This document shows, one piece after another, positions 26,347 to 35,571 of a DNA stretch of 64,000 bases. Every line of letters begins with the position of its first letter. Position 1 is the stretch's first letter. The stretch spans positions 21,018-85,017 of the forward strand of contig JAFXQX010000038.1 in the NCBI GenBank assembly GCA_017526745.1, in the 5' to 3' direction. This stretch comes from Lachnospiraceae bacterium. GTDB taxonomy: Bacteria; Bacillota; Clostridia; Lachnospirales; Lachnospiraceae. Below the pieces are notes generated by a model that was given only the letters and a program-made list of their open reading frames with translations, ran no database searches and was not told the origin of the DNA. The translations under genes were made by a program, and so were the position numbers.

Positions 26347-27459
26347 ATGGCAGGTTTATCACTCAAGAACATTTGTAAAGTATACCCTAACGGATTCCAG
26401 GCTGTTAAGGATTTCAACCTTGAGATCGCAGATCAGGAATTCATTATTTTTGTCGGCCCTTCAGGCTGCGGAAAGTCTACGACACTTCGTATGATCGCAG
26501 GCCTTGAAGAGATCTCCTCAGGAGAGCTCAAGATCGGTGATCGCGTTGTCAATGATGTAGAGCCCAAGGACAGGGATATCGCCATGGTATTCCAGAATTA
26601 CGCTCTTTATCCTCATATGTCGGTATATGACAATATGGCATTCGGACTTAAGCTCCGTAAGGTTCCCAAAGACGAGATAGACAAGATGGTTAAGGAAGCA
26701 GCCAAGATCCTCGATCTTACATCACTCCTTGATCGTAAGCCCAAGGCTCTTTCGGGTGGACAGAGACAGCGTGTTGCCATGGGTCGTGCTATCGTTCGTA
26801 ATCCCAAGGTATTCCTGATGGACGAGCCTCTTTCAAACCTTGATGCAAAGCTCCGTGTTCAGATGAGAATCGAGATCGCAAAGCTTCATCAGAGACTCGG
26901 TACCACTATCATCTACGTTACACATGACCAGACAGAGGCCATGACACTCGGAACAAGGATCGTTGTTATGAAGGATGGTGTCATCCAGCAGGTTGATACA
27001 CCTCAGAACCTTTATGACAAGCCCTGCAACCTGTTTGTTGCCGGATTCATGGGCAGTCCGCAGATGAACTTCATTAATGCGACCGTTGAGGTAAACGGTG
27101 ACGTTGCAAGCCTTAAGTTTGCAGGCAAGAGCGTTCCTCTTCCTCCCGCCAAGTCCAAGAAGCTCATCGACGGCGGTTATGACGGAAAGGTAGTTACATT
27201 CGGTATCCGTCCCGAGGATGTATATGACTCCGAAATGTATATAGAAGCATCTCCCCAGAGCGTGTTCGAATCAACCGTTAAGGTATACGAGCTGCTCGGT
27301 GCGGAAGTTTATCTGTACTTCGATCTTGAAGAGTTCCCGATCACCGCAAGGGTTGATCCCATAACAACTGCGAGACCGGGCGATACGGTCAAGTTCGCAT
27401 TCGACGTTGAGAAGATCCACGTATTTGACAAGGATACGGAGATGATCATTACGAACTAG
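26347..27459 (+). CDS. ugpC: Sugar ABC transporter ATPase (UgpC/MsmK type)
   Basis: 370 residues. Walker A GPSGCGKST, signature LSGGQRQRVAMGRA, Walker B VFLMDEPLSNLDAKLR and the His-switch are intact, and a C-terminal OB-fold regulatory domain follows from about 240. It stands alone with its own promoter and terminator and no permease genes. In Gram-positives such orphan MsmK/UgpC ATPases serve several carbohydrate importers. It is a candidate motor for the ATPase-less importer at 59898-63071 of this window. Confidence 0.93.
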   Translation: MAGLSLKNICKVYPNGFQAVKDFNLEIADQEFIIFVGPSGCGKSTTLRMIAGLEEISSGELKIGDRVVNDVEPKDRDIAMVFQNYALYPHMSVYDNMAFGLKLRKVPKDEIDKMVKEAAKILDLTSLLDRKPKALSGGQRQRVAMGRAIVRNPKVFLMDEPLSNLDAKLRVQMRIEIAKLHQRLGTTIIYVTHDQTEAMTLGTRIVVMKDGVIQQVDTPQNLYDKPCNLFVAGFMGSPQMNFINATVEVNGDVASLKFAGKSVPLPPAKSKKLIDGGYDGKVVTFGIRPEDVYDSEMYIEASPQSVFESTVKVYELLGAEVYLYFDLEEFPITARVDPITTARPGDTVKFAFDVEKIHVFDKDTEMIITN

Positions 27460-27475
27460 TCACAGGAAGCTTTTG

Positions 27476-27502
27476 GCGGGTCCTTTTCGGACCCGCTTTT
27501 TT
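27476..27502 (+). terminator. Terminator of ugpC
   Basis: 8-bp stem GCGGGTCC/GGACCCGC, loop TTTTC, followed by six T. Confidence 0.92.
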
Positions 27503-27503
27503 A

Positions 27504-27512
27504 TGGTAGATT
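27504..27512 (+). promoter_or_regulatory. Extended -10-like box before tadA, leaderless arrangement
   Basis: TGG-TAGATT ends 6 bp before the ATG at 27519. It overlaps the end of the ugpC terminator and leaves no room for a Shine-Dalgarno. Confidence 0.45.
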
Positions 27513-27518
27513 ATTGTC

Positions 27519-28040
27519 ATGGTGTATTCTGAAGACGAAAGATATATGAAGCAGGCTCTTGCGCAGGCGCAAAAAGCATACCGCTTAGGTGAAGTCCCCA
27601 TCGGCTGCGTCATCGTTTATGAAGGAAAGGTGATCGGAAGGGGATATAACCGGAGAAACACCGACAGGAATACACTCTGTCATGCGGAGATGACTGCGAT
27701 CAGGCGTGCCAGCAAAGTGATCGGTGACTGGCGGCTTGAAGGATGTACGATGTATGTGACGCTCGAGCCCTGTCAGATGTGTGCCGGGGCCTGTGTTCAG
27801 GCAAGGATCGACAGGGTCGTGATAGGATGCGACAGTCCCAAATCCGGCTGTGCCGGATCCGTCATCAACATACTTCAGATGGACGGATTCAACCATCGTG
27901 TAGAGATCACAAGGGATGTGTTAAAGGACGAGTGCAGCGCCATTCTGTCTGATTTTTTCACAAATCTCCGTAAGCGTCTCAGAACAGAAAAATCAAACGG
28001 CAACGATTCTTCAAGGGAGAGTGAAGGATATGATCTCTGA
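27519..28040 (+). CDS. tadA: tRNA-specific adenosine deaminase TadA
   Basis: 173 residues. The zinc-dependent deaminase motifs are present: CHAEMTAI with the proton-shuttling Glu, and PCQMCAGAC. It converts A34 to inosine in tRNA-Arg(ACG). The C-terminal 20 residues are a polar extension. No Shine-Dalgarno precedes the start. The last 11 bp overlap the next gene when that gene is started at ATG 28030. Confidence 0.95.
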   Translation: MVYSEDERYMKQALAQAQKAYRLGEVPIGCVIVYEGKVIGRGYNRRNTDRNTLCHAEMTAIRRASKVIGDWRLEGCTMYVTLEPCQMCAGACVQARIDRVVIGCDSPKSGCAGSVINILQMDGFNHRVEITRDVLKDECSAILSDFFTNLRKRLRTEKSNGNDSSRESEGYDL

Positions 28041-29100
28041 TCAGATGATCGCAAAGTGCGTGGATGATGTAAAACAGATTTCGGGATGTGACCTTCTGGT
28101 AATGGATGGAAGTTGCCGCATCATCGCAGGATCATTATTTAAGGATGTTCCCGATCGTGATACAACCGCTTCGTTTATATCGCAAGATGACAGTGAGCGG
28201 ACAGAGGACGGATATCTATATATCAGGATACCCAGGGAGGAGGGAAAGTGTCTCGTCCTTCTGGCGGATGCGGACAACGAAGTCTATGCAAGACTTGCCG
28301 CATCTCTTATAGGCAACGTTATTGAAGCGGCAAATAACAGAGTGGACAGGGATTCTTTTTTCAGGAATCTCCTTCTCGGAAATCTGTTTGATGTGGATAT
28401 ATATGGTTTTGCGAGGAAACTTCACATTGAAGATAAGCTAAGCAGGTGCGTGTTCATCATTGAGCCTGTGGCACAAAAAGATCCCGGACTCATTGATATG
28501 GTTAAGGAACTGTTCTATACGGAAGCGGGGGATCATGTAACCGCGCTTGATGAGGACAGGGTCATCGTGATAAGGGCGCTTTCCGAAAACGAAGGAAAGA
28601 GCGAACTGGCTGAAACCGCAGACATGCTCGTCGATATGGCCGGATCGGAAGCATCAAGGGATGTAAGAGTCGCTTACGGCACTGTTGCAGGTTCGATAAA
28701 AGAGCTTGCCTCCTCATACAGGGAAGCTAAGATGGCGCTCGATGTCGGAAAGATATTCTATCCGATGAAAAGATCGATAGAGTATTCAAATCTCGGAGTG
28801 GGAAGACTGATCTATCAGCTTCCCGTGGATCTGTGCAGACTGTTCGTAAAGGAAATATTCGGGGACGATATTCCGGATGAGATAGATGATGAAGTGCTTA
28901 CTACGGTCAACAGGTTTTTCGACAACAGCCTAAATGTTTCCGAGACGAGCCGGCAGCTGTTCATTCACCGCAACACGCTGATCTACAGGATTGAAAAGCT
29001 ACAGAAAGCGACCGGCCTTGATGTCAGGGTGTTTGATGATGCGCTTACATTAAAGATAGCACTGATGGTCGTTAACTATTTAAAATATACGAAGGGTTAG
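28030..29100 (+). CDS. PucR/CdaR-type transcriptional regulator
   Basis: 356 residues. The N-terminal 100 residues look like a ligand-sensing domain, the middle resembles a GGDEF-derived CdaR domain without catalytic motif, and the C-terminus NVSETSRQLFIHRNTLIYRI (20 residues) is the PucR-family helix-turn-helix. These proteins usually activate catabolic genes in response to small metabolites. The target is not evident. ATG 28030 was preferred to the GTG three codons earlier because of the spacing from GGGAG. Convergent with nrdG, overlapping it by 4 bp. Confidence 0.8.
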   Translation: MISDQMIAKCVDDVKQISGCDLLVMDGSCRIIAGSLFKDVPDRDTTASFISQDDSERTEDGYLYIRIPREEGKCLVLLADADNEVYARLAASLIGNVIEAANNRVDRDSFFRNLLLGNLFDVDIYGFARKLHIEDKLSRCVFIIEPVAQKDPGLIDMVKELFYTEAGDHVTALDEDRVIVIRALSENEGKSELAETADMLVDMAGSEASRDVRVAYGTVAGSIKELASSYREAKMALDVGKIFYPMKRSIEYSNLGVGRLIYQLPVDLCRLFVKEIFGDDIPDEIDDEVLTTVNRFFDNSLNVSETSRQLFIHRNTLIYRIEKLQKATGLDVRVFDDALTLKIALMVVNYLKYTKG

Positions 29101-29798
29101 TCATACCCCCGAAGTTCGACAGATCCTATCGTCTTTAGAAGCTCCTGCCTATAGCGCAGGAGTTTTTCCTTGTCTATCGCATGAAGGGATTTGTCGGGAA
29201 CAAATTCGGATTCGACGAATCCCTGCAGAAAATAGCGCTTTGCACCTTTCAGAAGATCTTTAATATCTCTTACCGCTTCTTCGTCAAACAGCTCTTCTAC
29301 CACAGTCGTCCTGAATTCATATTCACATGATCCGTTTATCAGAATACGGATGCTCTCCGTTATATGCGAAAGATCTATGCCTTCTGTTCCGCAGGCTTTG
29401 GGATAGTTCTTCGGAGATGATTTTATATCCATGGCTATGTAATCAACAAGCCTTTCCGATAGGAGCGCCTGTATGACACCGGGATTTGTGCCGTTCGTAT
29501 CAAGCTTTACCAACAGTCCCAGGGATCTGATGTGCCTTATAAGATCAGGTAGTTCCGGGTATATGGTCGGCTCTCCGCCCGTAATGCAGACGCCTTCGAC
29601 GATCCCCGCCCTCTTTTTAAGAAACGAAAGGATCTCCTCCTCGGAATAGACACCCGGACCGGCGGAATCGACGATATCCATGTTATGACAAAAGGGACAG
29701 CGCATGTTACAGCCGCCCAAAAAAACAGTGGATGCCACGTGTCCGGGGAAATCGAGAAGTGTAGTTTTTAAAAAACCCTGTATGTTAAGCATCTTCAA
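29097..29798 (-). CDS. nrdG: Anaerobic ribonucleotide reductase activating radical SAM protein
   Basis: 233 residues. GFLKTTLLDFPGHVAS followed by GGCNMRCPFCHN identifies the NrdG branch that carries a CxxxCxxC radical-SAM cluster motif. GGEPT follows near 60-75. It should generate the glycyl radical on NrdD in anaerobic deoxynucleotide synthesis. No full nrdD gene is in the window. It overlaps the next upstream small gene by 4 bp (ATGA), implying coupled translation. Confidence 0.88.
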   Translation of the reverse strand: MKMLNIQGFLKTTLLDFPGHVASTVFLGGCNMRCPFCHNMDIVDSAGPGVYSEEEILSFLKKRAGIVEGVCITGGEPTIYPELPDLIRHIRSLGLLVKLDTNGTNPGVIQALLSERLVDYIAMDIKSSPKNYPKACGTEGIDLSHITESIRILINGSCEYEFRTTVVEELFDEEAVRDIKDLLKGAKRYFLQGFVESEFVPDKSLHAIDKEKLLRYRQELLKTIGSVELRGYD

Positions 29799-29986
29799 TC
29801 GCAGAAATTTCCGACACTTCCGTCTGCAAACGGACTTCCTATATCACATCTTCCGTGATGGTGCACTTCCCTGACATAGTCCTCCCGTTCGGTCTCGACC
29901 CTGTGAACACCTATCCTGCTCACTCCGTCAGATGTTTTTTCATCGAGCATCTTTATGACTTCATCGATCTCTTTTTCAGTCGCCAT
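29795..29986 (-). CDS. Small NrdG-associated protein with HHHGRCD motif
   Basis: 63 residues, soluble. The N-terminal half predicts a helix and the C-terminus holds HHHGRCDIGSPFADG. Similar short proteins occur directly upstream of nrdG in Lachnospiraceae and are often labelled as anaerobic ribonucleotide reductase. No reductase fold can fit in this length. The His/Cys cluster could bind metal. A clear GGGAGG site precedes its ATG on the minus strand. Confidence 0.6.
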   Translation of the reverse strand: MATEKEIDEVIKMLDEKTSDGVSRIGVHRVETEREDYVREVHHHGRCDIGSPFADGSVGNFCD

Positions 29987-30090
29987 TATTATCCTCCCTG
30001 CAATGATCTGTGCGGTTTCATTGTCTTGATAGAGCTTATTATAACATGTTATTATTGTTTATTATATGGTGACGGCGAAAGGAAGGGTTT

Positions 30091-30384
30091 ATGGAAGAAC
30101 TTGACAATACACCGGAAGAGATCGCAGAGGACTCTGTTTCCGAAGAAGAAAGCGTAAAGGAGCATCACAGCAACTATCCGACACAGGCGGTACTGACGAT
30201 AAGAGCGATCGTCGGCATATATGTGACCTATCTGGCTTACCAGATCATTACATCCGACAGTGAGGTAACTGCCTGGATGTGGGCTGCCGTAGGCCTGTTC
30301 ATTGTTGCGGGTGTGGGACTTGTAGTGATGTCGGTCAAGCATTTTATATGCGGAGAGTATGTCGGCGGCAAGAAGGACGTGTGA
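30091..30384 (+). CDS. Small membrane protein, unknown
   Basis: 97 residues: an acidic N-terminal 30 residues and two membrane helices (about 38-58 and 66-86), short basic C-terminus. No family recognised. GGAAGG lies 5 nt before the ATG, so translation is credible. It stands alone between the nrdG pair and the SRP RNA promoter. Confidence 0.6.
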   Translation: MEELDNTPEEIAEDSVSEEESVKEHHSNYPTQAVLTIRAIVGIYVTYLAYQIITSDSEVTAWMWAAVGLFIVAGVGLVVMSVKHFICGEYVGGKKDV

Positions 30385-30402
30385 TATCGTCGAACGCCCG
30401 AA

Positions 30403-30431
30403 TTGACAAGGGTTGAGCGATTTTGTATACT
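30403..30431 (+). promoter_or_regulatory. Promoter of the SRP RNA gene
   Basis: TTGACA (30403-30408), 17-bp spacer, TATACT (30426-30431), close to the consensus. Confidence 0.85.
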
Positions 30432-30437
30432 AAACGC

Positions 30438-30571
30438 GGTTGACGGGACAGCTTTATCCGGGTCCTGCGCAACAGGTCGCTGTGAACCGTGTCAGGTCAG
30501 GAATGAAGCAGCACTAAGCAGATGCACCTGTGTGCCGCAGGGGTGCCTGGATAGAGCCCCTGTCAGCTTTT
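30438..30571 (+). ncRNA. ffs: Signal recognition particle RNA (small, 4.5S-like type)
   Basis: The conserved SRP domain is clear: GGTCAGGAATGAAGCAGC at 30495-30512 with the GGAA tetraloop and the symmetric and asymmetric internal loops that bind Ffh, inside a long hairpin closed by GACGGGACAG and CCCCTGTCAG. No Alu-domain sequence is visible at the ends. Boundaries are estimated from the promoter and from the T-rich end. Confidence 0.92.
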
Positions 30572-30599
30572 GATATGTTTCCGGAAAGGACCGCATCAA

Positions 30600-31166
30600 T
30601 TGGACCTCAAAACCATCGTAATTCTCATAATAGGGATAACAGTCCTGGTGTTTCTGGCCGTATGGATATGGTTTTTAAAGCGCGGAAAAGACGATGATGA
30701 CCAGATGTTTGAGGACATGGAAGGTCAGGAATTCGAGGAATACTGCGCAGGTCTTCTTGAGGCAAAAGGATTTGACAATGTCGAGACCACACCCGGCAGC
30801 CATGATTACGGGGTGGATATCATAGCGGACAAAGACGGGATAACATATGCCATTCAGTGTAAATGCTATTCGGATACGGTCGGTATCAAAGCTGTCCAGG
30901 AGGCATATGCCGGCAGGGATTACTATGGATGCATGGTTGCTGCCGTAATGACCAATCAGTATTTTTCCAAAAGTGCTACAGAATTTGCCAATAAGCTAAA
31001 CGTGATTTTGTGGGACGGAGACTATGTGATGAACCTCATTCATGAAGTTGACCTCCCGGAAAAGAAGAGCCTGCTTGATTTTTTCGGGCATATCCGCCGG
31101 AAAAACCATGTATATAATGAAGCGGACCGTGCCGAAGATGATGCGGAAGATGAAGGCCTGACATGA
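30600..31166 (+). CDS. Membrane-anchored Mrr-like restriction endonuclease-fold protein
   Basis: 188 residues. One N-terminal membrane helix (about 5-25) is followed by a cytoplasmic Mrr_cat-type nuclease domain: GQEFEEYCAGLLEAKGF, then GVDIIAD...YAIQCKCY, giving the D-x(n)-QxK active site. TTG 30600 was chosen because AAAGGA lies 10 nt upstream and the protein then starts at the membrane helix. Such TM-Mrr proteins are widespread and their role (defence, DNA uptake or repair) is not settled. The next gene overlaps by 4 bp. Confidence 0.8.
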   Translation: MDLKTIVILIIGITVLVFLAVWIWFLKRGKDDDDQMFEDMEGQEFEEYCAGLLEAKGFDNVETTPGSHDYGVDIIADKDGITYAIQCKCYSDTVGIKAVQEAYAGRDYYGCMVAAVMTNQYFSKSATEFANKLNVILWDGDYVMNLIHEVDLPEKKSLLDFFGHIRRKNHVYNEADRAEDDAEDEGLT

Positions 31167-32518
31167 CAAAACGCATTTTAATGTTAACAAGCACATGGGA
31201 CAGTGATTACAGTAAAGCCATCGTAGCCGGGATCATCGACAGGATCGGAGACGATGATATAAAGCTGCATATCTTTAACGCATATGATGATATGGAGTAT
31301 GAATTTTACCGGAAAGCCAGGGAGATATATTCCCTTTCTGATCCGTCAAACTTTGACGGACTGCTCTTAGCGCTTCCCACAGTGGCAGCCGTCGACTATA
31401 TCAGTTCGATCACCGAAAGATTCCATGAATACAATAAGCCGATAGTCGGAATTGATACTCATGCGGAAAATGCGATATTCTGCGGACTCGATAACTACCG
31501 CTCCATGTATCAGCTGGTGGACCACATGATCACTATACATGACTGCAGAAACCTGAACTATCTCGGCGGTCCCGAGGACCATAAAGAAAACATGGAAAGG
31601 TTTTCGGCATTTTGTGACTGCCTTAAAGATCATGGCCTGAGGATTCAGAACAAAAGAGTTCTGCACAAGAGATACAGAAGAAACAACGGCATTGACGCCT
31701 ACAACGAGTGGAAGGAGCTCGGGGTCAACATGGCTGATGCCGTAATATGCGCAAATGATTTTATGGCGCTCGGTTATGTGGAAGCTGCCGTAAAGGACGG
31801 CATGATGATACCGGACTATATGAAAGTCACGGGATTCGACAATATCATCGAGGGCCAGACATATTCGCCTTCGATCACGAGCATCAACAGAAACTGGAAG
31901 TCTCTCGGCTATGAATCCATGGATGCTCTCATAGAAGCCATGAACAATGAGACTGAATTTGACACACACTTCGTTGAAGGATCCATCGCATTTAACGAAA
32001 GCTGCGGCTGCAGTCTTATGCGTGATATCAGATCCGATTATAATGAAATGATAGGAAGGGTCAAAAGCGAAAACGAGGTTGCCAGGAGACAGGGTTATGT
32101 CAGGCAGCTTCTGTTTGGAAGCAGCACCATGGATGAATTCATGCAGGAACTGGAAAAGTGCAAACTGCTTCTGAATATAGAGGATACAGCCGTATGCCTG
32201 AACGAATCGTTCTTTGATACCGATGCCGATGAAAGCAGCACCGGATATGAGGACAGAATGATAATGTATAACGAAACCGAAAAGACTGTTATAAACCGGA
32301 AGGAACAGATGATCCCGGAAAAATGGAGCGATCAAAAAGTGTTTTTATATGCATCGCTTCGCAGTACAACCAGGACATACGGCTATACGGTGATGCCGTA
32401 TAACGATGAATTCTTTACCCGGCTCCGTCACAGGACATTTGTGGAGAGCATGTCTATGGCGCTGACAAATATATGCCAGCATCAGGCAATAGATACACTA
32501 AACAAATCATCAAGATAA
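31163..32518 (+). CDS. Periplasmic-binding-fold (LacI-like) sensor without effector domain
   Basis: 451 residues, no signal peptide and no helix-turn-helix. Residues about 1-280 match the sugar-binding fold of LacI-type regulators (Peripla_BP_3), with FDGLLLALPT, ICANDFMALGYVEAA and VTGFDNI. Residues 290-440 resemble the linker that in related Lachnospiraceae proteins leads into a GGDEF domain. Here the protein stops at that point, at DTLNKSSR, and no GGDEF sequence follows. It may sense a sugar and act through a partner, or be the remains of a diguanylate cyclase. Confidence 0.65.
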   Translation: MTKRILMLTSTWDSDYSKAIVAGIIDRIGDDDIKLHIFNAYDDMEYEFYRKAREIYSLSDPSNFDGLLLALPTVAAVDYISSITERFHEYNKPIVGIDTHAENAIFCGLDNYRSMYQLVDHMITIHDCRNLNYLGGPEDHKENMERFSAFCDCLKDHGLRIQNKRVLHKRYRRNNGIDAYNEWKELGVNMADAVICANDFMALGYVEAAVKDGMMIPDYMKVTGFDNIIEGQTYSPSITSINRNWKSLGYESMDALIEAMNNETEFDTHFVEGSIAFNESCGCSLMRDIRSDYNEMIGRVKSENEVARRQGYVRQLLFGSSTMDEFMQELEKCKLLLNIEDTAVCLNESFFDTDADESSTGYEDRMIMYNETEKTVINRKEQMIPEKWSDQKVFLYASLRSTTRTYGYTVMPYNDEFFTRLRHRTFVESMSMALTNICQHQAIDTLNKSSR

Positions 32519-32536
32519 CATCTGGAGGAAAGTATT

Positions 32537-34156
32537 ATGGAAAAAAAGAGTTCGGCCATTACTGCCGGCGTCATCTTCGTACTGATGGTGATCATGATAT
32601 GCGCGGTCAACGCAGCCGGAGGAGGACAGTATGTATTTGCGGGTTCGTTCTGGGCGCTTGTTCCGCCGCTCGTTGCCATCATACTGGCACTTATAACAAA
32701 GGAAGCATATTCGTCGCTGTTTGTCGGAGTGGTTCTCGGAGCTCTTATGGCGTCCGGGGTGTCCTTTACAGGAACACTTAACATGATAACGGTCGAGGGT
32801 CTGTCGGATGCGGTTGCCGGCAACGCAGGCATATTGATCTTCCTCGTGATACTCGGCTCGATAGTCGCACTCATCAACAAGTCCGGCGGATCAAGGGCAT
32901 TCGGGGACTGGGCATCCAGGAACATCAAGACCAAAGCCGGAGCCAGCCTTGCAACCTTTGTTCTCGGCGTACTGATATTCATCGATGATTATTTCAACTG
33001 CCTGACTGTCGGATCCGTTATGGCTCCCATCACTGATTCCAAAAAGATATCAAGGGCCAAGCTTGCATACCTGATCGATGCTACGGCAGCTCCGGTATGT
33101 ATGATCGCACCGATCTCATCATGGGCCGCGGCGGTCAGCGGATGCGTTACCAGTGAAAAATATTCGGGTATCGAGCTTTTTGTAAAGGCCATACCTTACA
33201 ACTTCTATTCGATACTCACCTTTGTGTTCATAATCACCCTTACGCTTCTTAAGTTTGATTACGGCAAGATGAAGAAGTTCGAGGAAAGGGCAGAGGTAAC
33301 GGGCGAACTAGGTGCCATGAAGCTGTCCGAGGACGAGGAGTTCAAGCTTAAGGAAGAAGGTCCTTCCGAAACACCGAAGGAGAAGATCATAGATCTTGTG
33401 ATTCCCGTTATCCTTCTGATCGTATTCTGTATCTGGGGACTGCTGTTCAACGGATTTTCCGCCATTGAAGAAGGTGGCGTTATAGAAGCCTTCTCTTCGA
33501 CAGATGCATATGTGGGACTTCCCTGGGGAAGTATCCTCGCTCTTGCGGCCGTGATCATCTACATGCTCGTACGCAAGACAATGACATTTACCGAGGCAAT
33601 GGAATGCATTCCGAAGGGCTTCTGTGCAATGGTGCCTGCGATAACCATCCTGACGCTTGCAACATCACTTAAGAATATGACAAATGCCCTTGAGGCAAAA
33701 TCATTTGTCGGAAATGCAATGGCAAACGCACAGGGACTTCAGTGGGCACTGCCTGCGATAGTATTCGTTGTAGCCTGCCTTGTTTCGTTTGCAACAGGAA
33801 CGAGCTGGGGAACATTCGGGATACTTATCCCCATCGTATCTGCGATCTTTCCTGAAACGAGCTCGCTTTTCTTTGTCGGAATATCAGCCTGCCTTGCAGG
33901 TGCGGTATGCGGCGACCACTGCTCACCCATTTCGGACACGACGATCATGTCAAGTGCGGGTGCGCATTGTAACCATATAGATCATGTTGAGACCCAGCTT
34001 CCGTATGCTATATCGGTTGCGGGGATATCGTTCGTCTGCTACCTTCTTGCGGGCGTGTTCGACAAGGCCGGGATCACATGGCTGAGCCTGCCGATCGGTG
34101 CGGTATTTACGGTTTCATTCCTTCTGTTTGTCAAGAACGTAACATCTAAACCCTGA
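32537..34156 (+). CDS. Na+/H+ antiporter NhaC family protein
   Basis: 539 residues with about 12 hydrophobic segments. FIDDYFNCLTVGSVMAP and CGDHCSPISDTTIMSSAGA carry the family signatures. Members exchange Na+ for H+ or move small organic acids. A charged cytoplasmic loop lies at about 245-285. It is 18 bp downstream of the sensor-like gene and 20 bp upstream of the motor-like pair. Confidence 0.9.
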   Translation: MEKKSSAITAGVIFVLMVIMICAVNAAGGGQYVFAGSFWALVPPLVAIILALITKEAYSSLFVGVVLGALMASGVSFTGTLNMITVEGLSDAVAGNAGILIFLVILGSIVALINKSGGSRAFGDWASRNIKTKAGASLATFVLGVLIFIDDYFNCLTVGSVMAPITDSKKISRAKLAYLIDATAAPVCMIAPISSWAAAVSGCVTSEKYSGIELFVKAIPYNFYSILTFVFIITLTLLKFDYGKMKKFEERAEVTGELGAMKLSEDEEFKLKEEGPSETPKEKIIDLVIPVILLIVFCIWGLLFNGFSAIEEGGVIEAFSSTDAYVGLPWGSILALAAVIIYMLVRKTMTFTEAMECIPKGFCAMVPAITILTLATSLKNMTNALEAKSFVGNAMANAQGLQWALPAIVFVVACLVSFATGTSWGTFGILIPIVSAIFPETSSLFFVGISACLAGAVCGDHCSPISDTTIMSSAGAHCNHIDHVETQLPYAISVAGISFVCYLLAGVFDKAGITWLSLPIGAVFTVSFLLFVKNVTSKP

Positions 34157-34176
34157 GCAGATACCGGGAGGTAAAA

Positions 34177-35571
34177 ATGTTTAAGAGAAAATGGTATGAA
34201 TGGATGCTGACTGTCGTGTTCTTTGCGATGGTGGCACTGTGTGTTTATCTGAACCTGTCGCCGGATCACAGGGAGAGCTTTACGACTATAGCCGTAAACC
34301 TTGTACTGTTCGTTATTGTGGCCATAGTATTCCTGGCTGCCGATTTTGGCTGCTTTGCCCCGATGAATTCGATCATCAGGGATCTTAAGGCGGCAACGGA
34401 AAAGATCCGTTCGGATGCGATGAACGCACATTCATATCTGTGGGAACCTTATCAGACAAGCAATGTTAAGCTGTTTCGGACCGAGAAGCTGAACCAGCTG
34501 TTTACCGATTTTATATTTGAACTTAACCGCGAGGATGATGCCGAGAACGCATATTACCGGCCGAGCATCGATGATTACATCAACGAGGATCTTGTTGATT
34601 CCGTGATGCACAGGAATGAGCTTAACCAGGTACCCGGAATGCTTACCGGACTCGGTATCCTCGGAACGTTCATAGGACTGTCGATCGGCCTGCAGCACTT
34701 CAATACATCAGGCTCGACCGAGCAGATGAGCTCAAGCATCGAAGCACTTATGAGCGGTATCAAGGTCGCTTTCCACACGTCCATTTTCGGAATGGTCTTC
34801 TCACTTACGTTCAACGCGGTATACAAGAGAAAACTGTATGAAGGCGAGAGCGCCGTTTTGGAGTTCTCACATGCCTTCAAGAAATATGTCCTTCCCGATA
34901 CAGAGAACAACGGTATGAACCAGCTGATCTCGCTTCAGGCGGAACAGCTTGAGGCAATGGACAGGATGTATGTCAGGGTTGCCGAAGAGCTCGGAAAGAT
35001 CATAGATCCGCAGTTTGACAGACTCAACAAAGCGGTATCCGAGTTCGAGACCATCATGGTAAGGAACGAGACCGAAGCGATTCGCCAGATCGTTGACACA
35101 TTTATCACGGAGATGAATTCTTCGCTCGGAAACAGCTTCTATCAGCTGTCCGAATCCGTTAACGAGCAATACAAGTCCCAGAAAGAGACAGCCGATCTGA
35201 TGACGGATCTTCTCAAGACAACCGGAAGCAATACGGCAACGCTCCACACGATCAATCATGAGACGGAAAGACTTGTATCAACTCTTAACAGCTACACCGC
35301 AAGTATCCAGACGATCCAGAATGAACTTCAGAAGACCCTTGCCGGGCTGTCCTCGGAAGACAAGTCCGCAAGAGATCTGATCCTACAGGAAAAGAACATG
35401 CTGATCGAACAGGGCAATATCATCAACGAATTCAGACAGGCGATCTCAGAGATCGGCAAATATTCAAAAGAAACAAACGAAAACGTCAATGAGGCGCTCG
35501 AGGAGATCACCAACGGCGTTGACTATATGAGAAAACTGACCGAGAAGAGAACGCTGTCGGGCGGTAAATGA
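34177..35571 (+). CDS. MotA/ExbB-family ion-channel protein with long tail (ZorA-like)
   Basis: 464 residues. Two N-terminal helices (about 8-26, 36-56), a cytoplasmic insert, then the MotA_ExbB core with PGMLTGLGILGTFIGLSIGL (153-172) and a fourth helix near 195-216. The remaining 240 residues predict a continuous coiled coil. This layout is that of ZorA, the stator of the Zorya defence system, although the tail is shorter than in typical ZorA. With the next gene it would form a 5:2 proton- or sodium-driven rotary unit. It is not a flagellar MotA (no such tail, no flagellar neighbours). Confidence 0.75.
   Translation: MFKRKWYEWMLTVVFFAMVALCVYLNLSPDHRESFTTIAVNLVLFVIVAIVFLAADFGCFAPMNSIIRDLKAATEKIRSDAMNAHSYLWEPYQTSNVKLFRTEKLNQLFTDFIFELNREDDAENAYYRPSIDDYINEDLVDSVMHRNELNQVPGMLTGLGILGTFIGLSIGLQHFNTSGSTEQMSSSIEALMSGIKVAFHTSIFGMVFSLTFNAVYKRKLYEGESAVLEFSHAFKKYVLPDTENNGMNQLISLQAEQLEAMDRMYVRVAEELGKIIDPQFDRLNKAVSEFETIMVRNETEAIRQIVDTFITEMNSSLGNSFYQLSESVNEQYKSQKETADLMTDLLKTTGSNTATLHTINHETERLVSTLNSYTASIQTIQNELQKTLAGLSSEDKSARDLILQEKNMLIEQGNIINEFRQAISEIGKYSKETNENVNEALEEITNGVDYMRKLTEKRTLSGGK

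Noticed and set aside
25416..26417. Minus-strand open frame of 333 codons opposite the diguanylate cyclase
   Set aside because: It overlaps an intact GGDEF domain and the ugpC promoter, and its translation shows no motif. It is a by-product of codon usage.
31367..32335. Minus-strand open frame of 322 codons opposite the sensor-like gene
   Set aside because: No RBS and no domain. The plus-strand gene fits the operon and the family.
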